64,000 bases of DNA. Source: Comamonadaceae bacterium (lineage in GTDB: Bacteria; Pseudomonadota; Gammaproteobacteria; Burkholderiales; Burkholderiaceae_C). The position numbers and the translations under genes were made by a program. Under the pieces are notes generated by a model that worked only from the letters and a program-made list of their open reading frames with translations, was not told the DNA's origin and ran no database searches. The stretch lies in the NCBI GenBank assembly GCA_027486255.1, contig JAIXPL010000009.1, positions 61,716 to 125,715 on the forward strand, given 5' to 3'. This document shows, piece after piece, positions 9,977 to 21,353 of this stretch; within the stretch, counting starts at the first letter, position 1, and every line of letters begins with the position of its first letter.

Positions 9977-11041
9977 TCAGACCGCCACGGGCGTGGCCTG
10001 TGGGGCTTGTTCAGCAGCGATCAACCGGTCGATGATGCGACGGGACTGTACCCCACCGGCATCGATGTTGAGCATCAGGAGCTTGCGGTTCTTATAGAGC
10101 GTGAGGTTGCGCTGCTGGGCCTCGAGCACGGCGGTGTCCTCGGCGAACACCTTGCCCTGGCCCTCCTTGATCTGCGCCGTGAGGTTCTTGTCGCGCACGT
10201 TGAAATTGCGCGCCATGCCCCAGAAGTACCACATGGTGGTTTCGGTCTCGGGGGTGATGAAGTCCACCACGATGCTGGAGACTTTCTTGTCGTCCGGGGC
10301 CTGGTAGCCGCCGTGCCCGGCCAGGGCGACGCCCACTTCGATCATGACGTGGCTGGGCGGACTGAAGTGGCAGATCTGCCAGCGGTCCACCGGCTGGTCG
10401 TCGGGCAGGCCGTTGCTGCGCATATTGGCGCGCCAGAATGGCGGCGCGTTCACGCCATCCATGAAGCGGCTGGTGATGACTTCGTCGCCCACCGTCTTGG
10501 TGGTGACCGGGGTTTCGTCAATTTCCTTCTGGCCAATGCTGGTGGTGTGCACATAGGTCTCGTGCGTCAGGTCCATGAGGTTGTCGACCATGAGGCGGTA
10601 GTCGCACTTGATGTGATAGAGACCTCCGCCATAAGCCCAGTCCGGATTCTCGGCCCATGGAAGATGGTGCAGCTTGGCGGGGTCGGCCTGGGCCGCATCG
10701 CCGGGCCAGACCCAGATGAAGCCGTAGCGCTCAATGACCGGGTAGGCGCGGATGGCGGGAAAGCCCCCCACGCGCTGGCCGGGCATGGCCGCGGTCTTGC
10801 CGTCGCAACCCATAACCAGGCCGTGGTAACCGCACACCAATTTGCCTTCGCAGACCCGGCCCAGGGACAGGGCGGCGCCTCGGTGGGGGCAGAAGTCTTC
10901 GAGGGCAGCCACCTGCCCATCCTGGGGACGGTAGAACACCATCTGTTCACCGCACACCATGCGGCCCAGGGGCTTGTCATCGATTTCGTCGGGGGTACAG
11001 GCAACGTACCAGGCGTTCTTGGGATACATAGCGGGGCTCAC
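9977..11041 (-). CDS. vanA: Vanillate O-demethylase-type Rieske oxygenase subunit
   Basis: Rieske motif CPHRGAALSLG...CGYHGL; VDNLMDLTHETYVH iron-site region. Confidence 0.88.
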   Translation of the reverse strand: MSPAMYPKNAWYVACTPDEIDDKPLGRMVCGEQMVFYRPQDGQVAALEDFCPHRGAALSLGRVCEGKLVCGYHGLVMGCDGKTAAMPGQRVGGFPAIRAYPVIERYGFIWVWPGDAAQADPAKLHHLPWAENPDWAYGGGLYHIKCDYRLMVDNLMDLTHETYVHTTSIGQKEIDETPVTTKTVGDEVITSRFMDGVNAPPFWRANMRSNGLPDDQPVDRWQICHFSPPSHVMIEVGVALAGHGGYQAPDDKKVSSIVVDFITPETETTMWYFWGMARNFNVRDKNLTAQIKEGQGKVFAEDTAVLEAQQRNLTLYKNRKLLMLNIDAGGVQSRRIIDRLIAAEQAPQATPVAV

Positions 11042-11168
11042 AACAGGGTATGAAGATCCCCAATTATGGGTCTAAGGATACGCGCTGTATACATTGACAC
11101 AGGGTAAACCCTTTGTTTTCGGTTTTTTTGGGGGTTAGCGTCCTCAAATAGAGGTTAATTGTTGGTAC

Positions 11169-11180
11169 ATTGGATACATG
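11169..11180. promoter_or_regulatory. Candidate VanR operator-like sequence ATTGGATACATG
   Basis: Matches 9/12 of the Caulobacter VanR palindrome ATTGGATCCAAT (recalled). A related TACATTG occurs at ~11088. Lies between divergent vanA and vanR. Confidence 0.4.
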
Positions 11181-11963
11181 CCAAAGCATATGGAACCCGC
11201 CACGCGCAGCGCCGAGCTCGAGCCTTCGGGCTCCCAGGCGGTCAAGGCCTTGCTGCGCCTGCGCGAGATGGTGCTGGCCGGTGAACTGGCCGGGGGCAGC
11301 CGGATCGCCGAAGTGGCGATTGCCGACAAGCTCGGCGTCTCGCGCACGCCCATCCGCGCGGCGCTGATGCGGCTGGAGCAGGAGGGCCTGCTCGAGCTCC
11401 TGCCCACGGGCGGCTACACGGTGCGCACCTTCACGGAGCGCGACATTTCCGAGGCCATTGAACTGCGCGGCACCCTGGAAGGGCTGTCGGCCCGCCTGGC
11501 CTCCGAGCACGGCGCAGCCAGCGTGCTGGTCAGCGAGGCCCAGGCCTGCCTGGACCAAATCGACGCGGTACTGGCCCAGCCGGCCCTGGATGACGAGGCC
11601 TTCTCAGCCTATGTGCGCCTGAACGAGCAGTTCCACGCCCTGCTCAGCGAAATGGCGGGCAGTGCCGTGATCGCCAAGGAACTCGAGCGGGTGGCCCGGC
11701 TGCCCTTTGCATCGCCCTCGGGCTTCGTGGTCGTGCAGGCCAACTCGGGAAGCGCCCGCGACATGCTGGTGGTGGCCCAGGACCAGCATCGCCAGGTGCT
11801 CGAAGCCATCGTCCGGCGGGAAGGCTCGCGGGCAGAAGCCATCATGCGTGAGCATTCGCGCCTGGCCCAGCGCAACCTGCGGGCGGCGGTGGCAGGCCAT
11901 CAGCTCGAAGCCATGCCGGGGATCCGGCTGATCCGCAAACGCGAGCCCAGGCCGCGCGCATGA
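11178..11963 (+). CDS. vanR: GntR/FCD-type transcriptional regulator, VanR-like (start may be ATG at 11190)
   Basis: N-terminal wHTH (GGSRIAEVAIADKLGVSRTPIRAALMRLEQEGLLE) and FCD-like C-terminus; divergent from vanAB. Confidence 0.8.
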   Translation: MPKHMEPATRSAELEPSGSQAVKALLRLREMVLAGELAGGSRIAEVAIADKLGVSRTPIRAALMRLEQEGLLELLPTGGYTVRTFTERDISEAIELRGTLEGLSARLASEHGAASVLVSEAQACLDQIDAVLAQPALDDEAFSAYVRLNEQFHALLSEMAGSAVIAKELERVARLPFASPSGFVVVQANSGSARDMLVVAQDQHRQVLEAIVRREGSRAEAIMREHSRLAQRNLRAAVAGHQLEAMPGIRLIRKREPRPRA

Positions 11964-12104
11964 ATCCGCTGTCTTTTGCGCGATGACGCACCCCCGGGCC
12001 GATGAGCTTGCACAGACCCGGCCTCGCCTTGATCGCCCAAAATCCCCGACACTAGGCCCTCGATCCTCGTTTTCCTCAAACTTACATATAGATTGGAAAC
12101 AGAC

Positions 12105-13277
12105 ATGAAACGCCGCAGCTTCACTACCCTTGCCCTGGCCGCCACGGTCGCCCTCGGTGCCCAGGCCGCGCTGGCCCAGGACAACGTGTTCAAGATCGGC
12201 CTGATCCTGCCCATGACCGGCCAGCAGGCCACCACCGGCCGCCAGATTGAGGCCGCCGCGCGCCTGTGGATGGCCCAGAACGGCGATACCGTCGCCGGCA
12301 AAAAGGTCCAGCTCATCGTCAAGGACGACACCTCCCTGCCCGACGTGACCCGCCGCCTGGCCCAGGAGCTGGTGGTCAACGACAAGGTCAACGTGCTGGC
12401 CGGCTTTGGCATCACGCCCTCGGCCATGGCCGTGGCCCCGATCGCCACGCAATCGAAGACCCCCATGGTGGTGATGGCTGCGGCCACCTCCAGCATCACC
12501 GAAGCCTCGCCGTATATCGTGCGCACCAGCTTCACGCTGCCGCAGGCCTCCGTGGCGCTGGGCGACTGGGCACCCAAGAACGGTCTCAAGCGCGTGGTGA
12601 CCCTGGTCTCCGACTACGGCCCGGGCATCGACGCCGAGCGCTTCTTCAGGGAGCGCCTGCTGCTCAACGGCGGCCAGGTGCCCGAATCGCTGCGTGTGCC
12701 GATGCGCAACCCCGACTTCGCTCCCTTCCTGCAGAAGGTCCGGGACATCAAGCCGGACGCACTGTTCGTGTTCGTGCCCTCTGGCGCAGGTGCAGCCGTG
12801 ATGAAGCAGTTCCTCGAGCGCGGCATGGACAAGGCCGGCATCAAGCTCATCGGCACGGGCGACGTGACCGATGACGACCAGCTCAACGACATGGGCGACG
12901 GCGCCATCGGCGTCGTGACCTCGCACCACTACTCGACCTACCACCCTTCGGCCATGAACAAGAAGTTTGTGGCCGATTTCGGCAAGGCCAACAAGGGCAT
13001 GCGCCCGAACTTCATGGCCGTCGGTGGCTATGACGGCATGCGCGTGATTTACGACGCCCTCAAGGCCTCCAAGGGCCAGGGCGGCGGCGACGGCCTGCTG
13101 GCAGCCATGAAGGGGCAGATCTTCGAGAGCCCGCGCGGCAAGATCTTCATCGACGCTCAGACCCGCGACATCGTGCAGAACATCTACCTGCGCCGCGTCG
13201 AGAGGAAAGAGGGCCAGCTCTGGAATGTTGAATTTGACGTGATCAAGGACGTGAAGGATCCCGGCAAGGCACGCTGA
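12105..13277 (+). CDS. Branched-chain amino acid/aromatic acid-type ABC transporter substrate-binding protein
   Basis: Signal peptide MKRRSFTTLALAATVALGAQAALAQ; periplasmic binding fold type I motifs; followed by four liv-type genes. Confidence 0.9.
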   Translation: MKRRSFTTLALAATVALGAQAALAQDNVFKIGLILPMTGQQATTGRQIEAAARLWMAQNGDTVAGKKVQLIVKDDTSLPDVTRRLAQELVVNDKVNVLAGFGITPSAMAVAPIATQSKTPMVVMAAATSSITEASPYIVRTSFTLPQASVALGDWAPKNGLKRVVTLVSDYGPGIDAERFFRERLLLNGGQVPESLRVPMRNPDFAPFLQKVRDIKPDALFVFVPSGAGAAVMKQFLERGMDKAGIKLIGTGDVTDDDQLNDMGDGAIGVVTSHHYSTYHPSAMNKKFVADFGKANKGMRPNFMAVGGYDGMRVIYDALKASKGQGGGDGLLAAMKGQIFESPRGKIFIDAQTRDIVQNIYLRRVERKEGQLWNVEFDVIKDVKDPGKAR

Positions 13278-13383
13278 TCCCGATAGGCGGGCCGCTCGCA
13301 CCGGCCCGCACTCCTCCGCACCGGCAAGTGCGCCTGGCGTCCAGGCGAGCTTGCCGGTGTTGCCTTAGCGACGGTAGAACCAC

Positions 13384-14256
13384 ATGTTGACCATTCTCTT
13401 TGACGGCATCGCCTACGGCATGCTGCTCTTCATCCTCGCCGTGGGCCTGTCGGTGACCATGGGCCTGATGAACTTCATCAACCTGGCCCACGGTGCGTTT
13501 GCCATGGCTGGCGGCTACATCACGGTGCTGCTCATGCAACGCCTGGATGTCCCCTTCCTGGTGTGCCTGCCCTTGGCCTTCCTGGGCTCGGCCCTGCTGG
13601 GTGCAGTGCTCGAGCGCACCCTCTACCGCCCGCTCTACCATCGGCCGCACCTGGACCAGGTGCTGTTTTCCATCGGCATCGTCTTCATGGCGATCGCCTC
13701 GGTCGACTACTTCGTCGGCTCCACCCAGCAGATCATCCAGCTGCCGGCCTGGCTCAAGGGCCGCACCGAGCTGGGCTCGGGCGACTGGATCCTGGGCATG
13801 GGCCACTACCGGCTGTTCATCATTGCGGTGTGCCTGGCCCTGACCCTGGGCCTGCAGTACATCCTGTCGAAGACCCGCTTTGGCAGCCGCTTGCGCGCCG
13901 CGGTCGACGACCAGCGGGTCGCCGCCGGCCTGGGTATCAACGTGAACGTGGTGTTCCTGGCCACCTTTGCCGTGGGCTCGGGCCTGGCGGGCCTGGGCGG
14001 CGCGCTGGGCGCGGAGGTGCTGGGGCTGGATCCAAACTTTCCGCTGAAGTTCATGGTGTATTTCCTGATCGTGGTGGCCGTGGGCGGCACCTCGTCCATC
14101 AGTGGCCCGCTGCTGGCGGCCCTGCTGCTGGGCATTGCCGACGTGGCCGGCAAGTACTACATCCCCAAGCTCGGCGCCTTCATCGTGTATGCGCTGATGA
14201 TCGTGATCCTGATCTGGCGCCCGCAGGGCCTGTTCGTGCGCCAGGGAGGCAAGTAA
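13384..14256 (+). CDS. Liv-type ABC transporter permease (LivH-like)
   Basis: GLMNFINLAHGAFAMAGGY and C-terminal ...ILIWRPQGLFVRQGGK. Confidence 0.92.
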   Translation: MLTILFDGIAYGMLLFILAVGLSVTMGLMNFINLAHGAFAMAGGYITVLLMQRLDVPFLVCLPLAFLGSALLGAVLERTLYRPLYHRPHLDQVLFSIGIVFMAIASVDYFVGSTQQIIQLPAWLKGRTELGSGDWILGMGHYRLFIIAVCLALTLGLQYILSKTRFGSRLRAAVDDQRVAAGLGINVNVVFLATFAVGSGLAGLGGALGAEVLGLDPNFPLKFMVYFLIVVAVGGTSSISGPLLAALLLGIADVAGKYYIPKLGAFIVYALMIVILIWRPQGLFVRQGGK

Positions 14257-14260
14257 ACCC

Positions 14261-15229
14261 ATGAATGCACAAAGCTCGCTGCTCGCCAAGAGCCGCTTCA
14301 AATGGTGGGAGATCCTGCTGTGGATCGCCCTGCTGGCCTCGCCCGCCCTGCTGCCGCGGCAAGCGCTGATCATCAATGAGATCGCCATCGTGGCGCTCTT
14401 TGCCATCTCGCTGGACCTGATCCTGGGCTACACGGGCATCGTCTCGCTGGGCCACGCGGCCTTCTTCGGGCTGGGCGGCTATGCCGCGGGTCTGCTGGCC
14501 AAGCACATCAACCCCGACCCCCTGGTGGGCCTGGCCCTGGGCGTGGCCGTGTCCACGGTGGCCGGCGCCGTGATGTCGCTGACCATCATGCGGGGCAACG
14601 ACCTCACGCGCCTGATGGTGACCCTGGGCTTTGCCCTCATCCTCTTTGAGCTGGCCAACAAGCTCGACTGGCTCACCGGCGGGGCCGACGGCCTGCAGGG
14701 CGTGATGATGGGCCCGCTGCTCGGTCGCTTCGAGTTCGACCTCTACGGCCAGACCTCGGCCTTCTATTCGCTGACTGTGCTGCTGCTGTGTTTCCTGCTG
14801 CTGCGCCGCGTGATCCATTCGCCCTACGGTGCCACGCTCATGGCCATTCGCGACAACCGCCTGCGCGCCATGGCCATCGGCATTCCGGTGGCCAACCGGC
14901 TGACCTCCATCTACACCCTGGCCGCCGCCGTCGGGGGCGCGGCCGGCGTGCTGCTGACCCAGACCACGGGCTTTGCGTCGCTGGACCTCTTCGAAATTCA
15001 CCGCTCGGCCGACGTGCTGCTGATGTTGGTCATCGGCGGCACCGGCTGGCTGTATGGCGGCATCTTCGGGGCCATCGTTTTTAAGGTGATGCAGGACGTG
15101 CTGTCCAACATCACGCCCCAGTACTGGACTTTCTGGCTGGGCCTGTTCCTCGTCGTGCTGGTGATGGTGGGCCGTGAGCGCCTGAACAACCCGCGCAGCT
15201 GGTTCAAGGGCAAGGGAGCCCAGGCATGA
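14261..15229 (+). CDS. Liv-type ABC transporter permease (LivM-like)
   Basis: DLILGYTGIVSLGHAAFFGLGGYAAGLL LivM motif. Confidence 0.92.
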   Translation: MNAQSSLLAKSRFKWWEILLWIALLASPALLPRQALIINEIAIVALFAISLDLILGYTGIVSLGHAAFFGLGGYAAGLLAKHINPDPLVGLALGVAVSTVAGAVMSLTIMRGNDLTRLMVTLGFALILFELANKLDWLTGGADGLQGVMMGPLLGRFEFDLYGQTSAFYSLTVLLLCFLLLRRVIHSPYGATLMAIRDNRLRAMAIGIPVANRLTSIYTLAAAVGGAAGVLLTQTTGFASLDLFEIHRSADVLLMLVIGGTGWLYGGIFGAIVFKVMQDVLSNITPQYWTFWLGLFLVVLVMVGRERLNNPRSWFKGKGAQA

Positions 15230-16035
15230 ACACACCGTCCATGAACACCGACCGCGCCGCCCAGACCACGGTGCTGCATGCGCAGAACCTGGTCAAGCGC
15301 TTTGGCGGCATCACCGCCACGGACCACGTCACGATGGAGCTCAAGAAAGGCGCCCGCCATGCGCTGATCGGGCCCAACGGCGCAGGCAAGACCACGCTGA
15401 TCAACCTTCTCACCGGGGTGCTGCCGCCCACGGAAGGCCGTATCGTGCTGGAGGGGCAAGACATCACCGATCTGGCGCCGCACCAGCGGGTGCAGCGCGG
15501 CATGGTGCGCACCTTCCAGATCAACCAGCTGTTCGATCCGCTCACGCCGCTGGAGACGCTGGCGCTCACGGTCTCGCGACAGCGGGGCCTGGGTGCACGC
15601 TGGTGGCAGCCGCTGGGCAAGAACACCGCCGTGGTGCAACGCTGCGAGGAGCTGCTCGAACAGTTTCACCTGAGCGAGGTGATGAACCAACCCACGCGCG
15701 TGCTGGCCTACGGCAAGCGCCGCCTGCTGGAAATCGCCATTGCACTGGCCTGTGAGCCCCGGGTGCTGCTGCTGGACGAACCCGTGGCGGGTGTGCCGGC
15801 CGGTGAACGCGAAGAGCTTTTGCAGACCGTGGCGGCCCTGCCGGCCGACGTGTCGGTGCTGCTGATCGAACACGACATGGACCTGGTTTTCAACTTTGCC
15901 ACCTACATCACCGTGCTGGTCAACGGCGGTCTGCTCACCGAGGGCGAGCCCGACCAGATTGCCAATGACCCCCGGGTCAAGGCCGTGTACCTGGGCCACG
16001 GCCAGGATCACAGCGAGGGGGCTCACCATGGCTGA
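15226..16035 (+). CDS. Liv-type ABC transporter ATP-binding protein (LivG-like)
   Basis: GPNGAGKTTLINLLTG, LLLDEPVAGVPAGE; 4-bp overlap with preceding gene. Confidence 0.92.
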   Translation: MNTPSMNTDRAAQTTVLHAQNLVKRFGGITATDHVTMELKKGARHALIGPNGAGKTTLINLLTGVLPPTEGRIVLEGQDITDLAPHQRVQRGMVRTFQINQLFDPLTPLETLALTVSRQRGLGARWWQPLGKNTAVVQRCEELLEQFHLSEVMNQPTRVLAYGKRRLLEIAIALACEPRVLLLDEPVAGVPAGEREELLQTVAALPADVSVLLIEHDMDLVFNFATYITVLVNGGLLTEGEPDQIANDPRVKAVYLGHGQDHSEGAHHG

Positions 16036-16744
16036 ACTGCTGAAGGTGGAAGAACTGATGGCCGGCTACGGCGAGGCCGTGGTGCTGAACAAGGTCTCGC
16101 TCTCACTGAACCAGGGCGAGACCCTGGCCCTGCTGGGCCGCAACGGCACCGGCAAGACCACGCTGATCAACACCCTGGCCGGCGCCACCCGCCAGCACGG
16201 GGGCAGCATCACGCTGGGCTCAGGCAGCGAGCGCATGGCGCTGCACAAGCTGCCCTCGTTCGAGCGTGCGGCAGCTGGCATCGGCTGGGTGCCGCAGGAG
16301 CGCAATATTTTCAAGTCACTCACCGTGCATGAAAACCTCACGGCGGTGGCGCGGCCAGGTCCATGGACGCCAAGCGACGTGTATGAATTGTTCCCGCGCC
16401 TGGCCGAGCGCAAGAGCAACCTGGGCACGCAGCTCTCAGGTGGTGAGCAGCAGATGCTGGCGGTCGGCCGCGCGCTGGTGCTCAACCCCAAGCTCCTGCT
16501 GCTGGACGAGCCGCTCGAAGGCTTGGCGCCCATCATTGTGGAAGAGCTGCTGCGGGCGCTTCGCCGCATCACGCGCGACGAGGGCCTGTCAGCCATCATC
16601 GTCGAGCAGCATCCGCAGGCCATCCTGGCGATCTCGGACCAGGCGGTGGTGTTGGACCGCGGCACGGTGGTCCACCAGAGCAGCGCCCAGGCGCTGCAGG
16701 CCCAGCCCCAGTTGCTGGACAGCCTGCTGGGCGTGGCGCGCTGA
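16028..16744 (+). CDS. Liv-type ABC transporter ATP-binding protein (LivF-like)
   Basis: GRNGTGKTTLINTLAG, LSGGEQQMLAVGRALV, LLLLDEPLEGLAP. Confidence 0.92.
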   Translation: MAELLKVEELMAGYGEAVVLNKVSLSLNQGETLALLGRNGTGKTTLINTLAGATRQHGGSITLGSGSERMALHKLPSFERAAAGIGWVPQERNIFKSLTVHENLTAVARPGPWTPSDVYELFPRLAERKSNLGTQLSGGEQQMLAVGRALVLNPKLLLLDEPLEGLAPIIVEELLRALRRITRDEGLSAIIVEQHPQAILAISDQAVVLDRGTVVHQSSAQALQAQPQLLDSLLGVAR

Positions 16745-16755
16745 GGCTTGCATCA

Positions 16756-16779
16756 AGCCGTGCGATGCGCGGCTTTTTC
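16756..16779 (+). terminator. Probable intrinsic terminator after the liv-type operon
   Basis: AAGCCG-TGCGATGCG-CGGCTTTTT. Confidence 0.65.
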
Positions 16780-16941
16780 ATGCTCCGGCTGCTGGCGAAT
16801 TTTGCGAATAAGTCAACGCACAAAGACCCCTCACACGGCCGCGCTTTGGCCCTGCTGCGCCGATGAGCGCGGCCTACAATCCGCGGTCTTTGATTCACAT
16901 CAGACGGCCGGAAGCACCGGCCGCTTTCTTCAGGAGCCTCC

Positions 16942-19251
<2,310 letters not shown>

Positions 19252-19447
19252 TACTCAGCCGAGCCAAGATCGAGAGCAAGCACCAACTTTGGTGCGTCTT
19301 GCCCGGCAAGGTCTGATGACCTTATCAGGGCAAGCCCTTGCATTTTTCATGCGCATGAGTCACACTTACTCGCTTGAAATTTAAGGGTTAACCCGTGTAG
19401 AGCTTGTTCCTTCGAGGCAGGTTCCTGGGGTTCGAGAAAGGGTTTTC

Positions 19448-19861
19448 ATGTGGCGGAATGATGGACGTGGCTGGCGCCACGCCCTGACAGTGCTCCTTAT
19501 GGGGCTGGTCAGCGTGTTGAGCGCGCCAGTTTCAGCCAAGGGCCCGGTCACCGCAGACAGCAAAATCGCCGACACCACGATTGCCGTGGCGCAGCTTCCG
19601 GTGCAGGGTCAGCAAGTGTTGACCTTGATTTACCAAGGCGGCCCCTTCCGGCATGACAAGGACGGCACGGTGTTTGGCAATCGGGAACGGCTTCTGCCTT
19701 CCCAGCCACGCGGTTTTTACCGTGAATACACCGTCAGGACGCCAGAGGTCAGTCATCGAGGAGCCAGGCGAATTGTGTGCGGCGGGCAAGTGCCCACCCG
19801 ACCCGATGCCTGCTACTACACCGAGGACCATTACGCGAGTTTTCGCCGGATCGTTCAATGA
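19448..19861 (+). CDS. Secreted barnase/RNase N1-family ribonuclease
   Basis: Signal peptide (ALTVLLMGLVSVLSAPVSA); barnase-like core GGPFRHDKDGTVFGNRERLLPSQPRGFYREYTVRTP and C-terminal YYTEDHYASFRRI. Confidence 0.85.
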   Translation: MWRNDGRGWRHALTVLLMGLVSVLSAPVSAKGPVTADSKIADTTIAVAQLPVQGQQVLTLIYQGGPFRHDKDGTVFGNRERLLPSQPRGFYREYTVRTPEVSHRGARRIVCGGQVPTRPDACYYTEDHYASFRRIVQ

Positions 19862-19912
19862 GCTGAGCGTCCGGGCCATTGTGATTTTTGTAACTTGGGC
19901 TTGAGCTTTTCC

Positions 19913-20332
19913 ATGGAAAAAGACACGAAGATGGACATGCCACTTCGTACTGTGAGGACCAACATCGTGCAGTCCATCCGCGCATTTCGTGTGTCGGACC
20001 TGCAGGATGCAGCCACCGGGCTGGGCCATCACTTCCTGTATGCAAACCTGGCGAATGCACAGAGCAAGCAGGACGTGCTGGACATGATCGCCGCGCAGTA
20101 CACCTTCCCCGCGCATTTCGGCAAGAACTTTGATGCGCTCTACGACTGCATGACCGACCTGGTGCACAAGTCGGGCCAGCAGCCGGGCTTCATCGTGGTG
20201 CTCGAGCAGATTCCTGCGAACGCCAAGTTCGACAAGGAGGCCCGTGAGCAGCTGCTCGACATCTTCCGCGATGCCGCCGACTACTGGGCGGACCGAAAGA
20301 TACCGTTCAGATGTTTCTATTCTTTTCTGTAG
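19913..20332 (+). CDS. Barstar-family ribonuclease inhibitor
   Basis: AQYTFPAHFGKNFDALYDCMTDL barstar signature; immediately downstream of the barnase-like gene. Confidence 0.85.
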   Translation: MEKDTKMDMPLRTVRTNIVQSIRAFRVSDLQDAATGLGHHFLYANLANAQSKQDVLDMIAAQYTFPAHFGKNFDALYDCMTDLVHKSGQQPGFIVVLEQIPANAKFDKEAREQLLDIFRDAADYWADRKIPFRCFYSFL

Positions 20333-20366
20333 CCCGTTCCCCGGAGATTGGCCAAGGGGAACGGGC
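20332..20366 (+). other. 11-bp perfect hairpin immediately after the barstar stop codon
   Basis: GCCCGTTCCCC-N13-GGGGAACGGGC; no T-tract. Confidence 0.7.
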
Positions 20367-20533
20367 GAATGAGGCCCCGCAAGCAACTGAAGAAGGTAGT
20401 GAACCGATGCCGACCGACAAACTGGTCGACGTCTCGCCCCTGGCGCTGCGCATGAGCAGCCCCTTCAACGCAGGTTACTGGCTGACTGCAGCCTGATCAA
20501 CCGCGTCCGCCCCGCACACGGGGCTTGCCCAGT

Positions 20534-20561
20534 GAAAAGCCCGTCGAATGACGGGCTTTTC
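20534..20561. terminator. Bidirectional-type terminator between the barstar region and rsmA
   Basis: GAAAAGCCCGT-CGAATG-ACGGGCTTTTC. Confidence 0.75.
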
Positions 20562-20566
20562 GCGTT

Positions 20567-21340
20567 TCAGGGGGCCGCAGGATCGAGCGCCTGCACCAGG
20601 CTAACGTATTCGGCCACCGGCACCTCCTCCGCGCGCCGCTGCACGTCGAAATGCGCCGCAAAGCCCCGCTGCTCCAGCCACCGGCCCAAGGTGTGGCGCA
20701 AGAGCTTGCGGCGCTGGCTGAAAGCGACCTGCACCAGCTCGCTGAGCAGCTCGGGCTTGAGCTGCGGCGGCTGGGGGAGCGGCACCATGCGCACCACCGC
20801 GCTGTCCACACGCGGGGGTGGATCAAAGCTGGCCGGGGGCACAAAGAGCACGTCTTCCATGGCGTAGCGCCACTGCAGCATGACGCTGAGGCGGCCGTAG
20901 TGACCCGTGGACGGGGCCGCCACCATGCGGTCGATGACTTCCTTTTGCAGCATGAAGTGCTGGTCCTGCACCACATCGGCCACCTCCAGGAGGTGAAAAA
21001 GAATGGGCGAGGAAATGTTGTAGGGCAGGTTGCCGACGATGCGCAGCTTGTCGGCCTGCAGGCGACGGGCCAGCGCCCGGACATCCACCTTGAGCACGTC
21101 GGACTCGACGACGTCCAGCTGCCCATGCGAGCGCAGCTGCGCCGCGAGGTCGCGGTCGAGCTCAATGACGGTCAGGCGCCCCAAGCGTTCGACCAGGGGC
21201 TGGGTGAGCGCGGCCAGGCCCGGGCCGATCTCCACCATGGGCTGGCCGGGGCGGGGATCGATGGCGCGGACGATCGCATCGATGATGCCGCCATCGGTGA
21301 GGAAGTGCTGACCGAAGCGCTTGCGGGCGATGTGCTTCAA
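20567..21340 (-). CDS. rsmA: 16S rRNA (adenine(1518)-N(6)/adenine(1519)-N(6))-dimethyltransferase; TTG start inferred
   Basis: [23 protein letters not shown]...[12 protein letters not shown]...[16 protein letters not shown]. No ATG near the N-terminus; TTG at 21340. Confidence 0.92.
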   Translation of the reverse strand: MKHIARKRFGQHFLTDGGIIDAIVRAIDPRPGQPMVEIGPGLAALTQPLVERLGRLTVIELDRDLAAQLRSHGQLDVVESDVLKVDVRALARRLQADKLRIVGNLPYNISSPILFHLLEVADVVQDQHFMLQKEVIDRMVAAPSTGHYGRLSVMLQWRYAMEDVLFVPPASFDPPPRVDSAVVRMVPLPQPPQLKPELLSELVQVAFSQRRKLLRHTLGRWLEQRGFAAHFDVQRRAEEVPVAEYVSLVQALDPAAP

Positions 21341-21353
21341 GAAAGGCGCCGAA

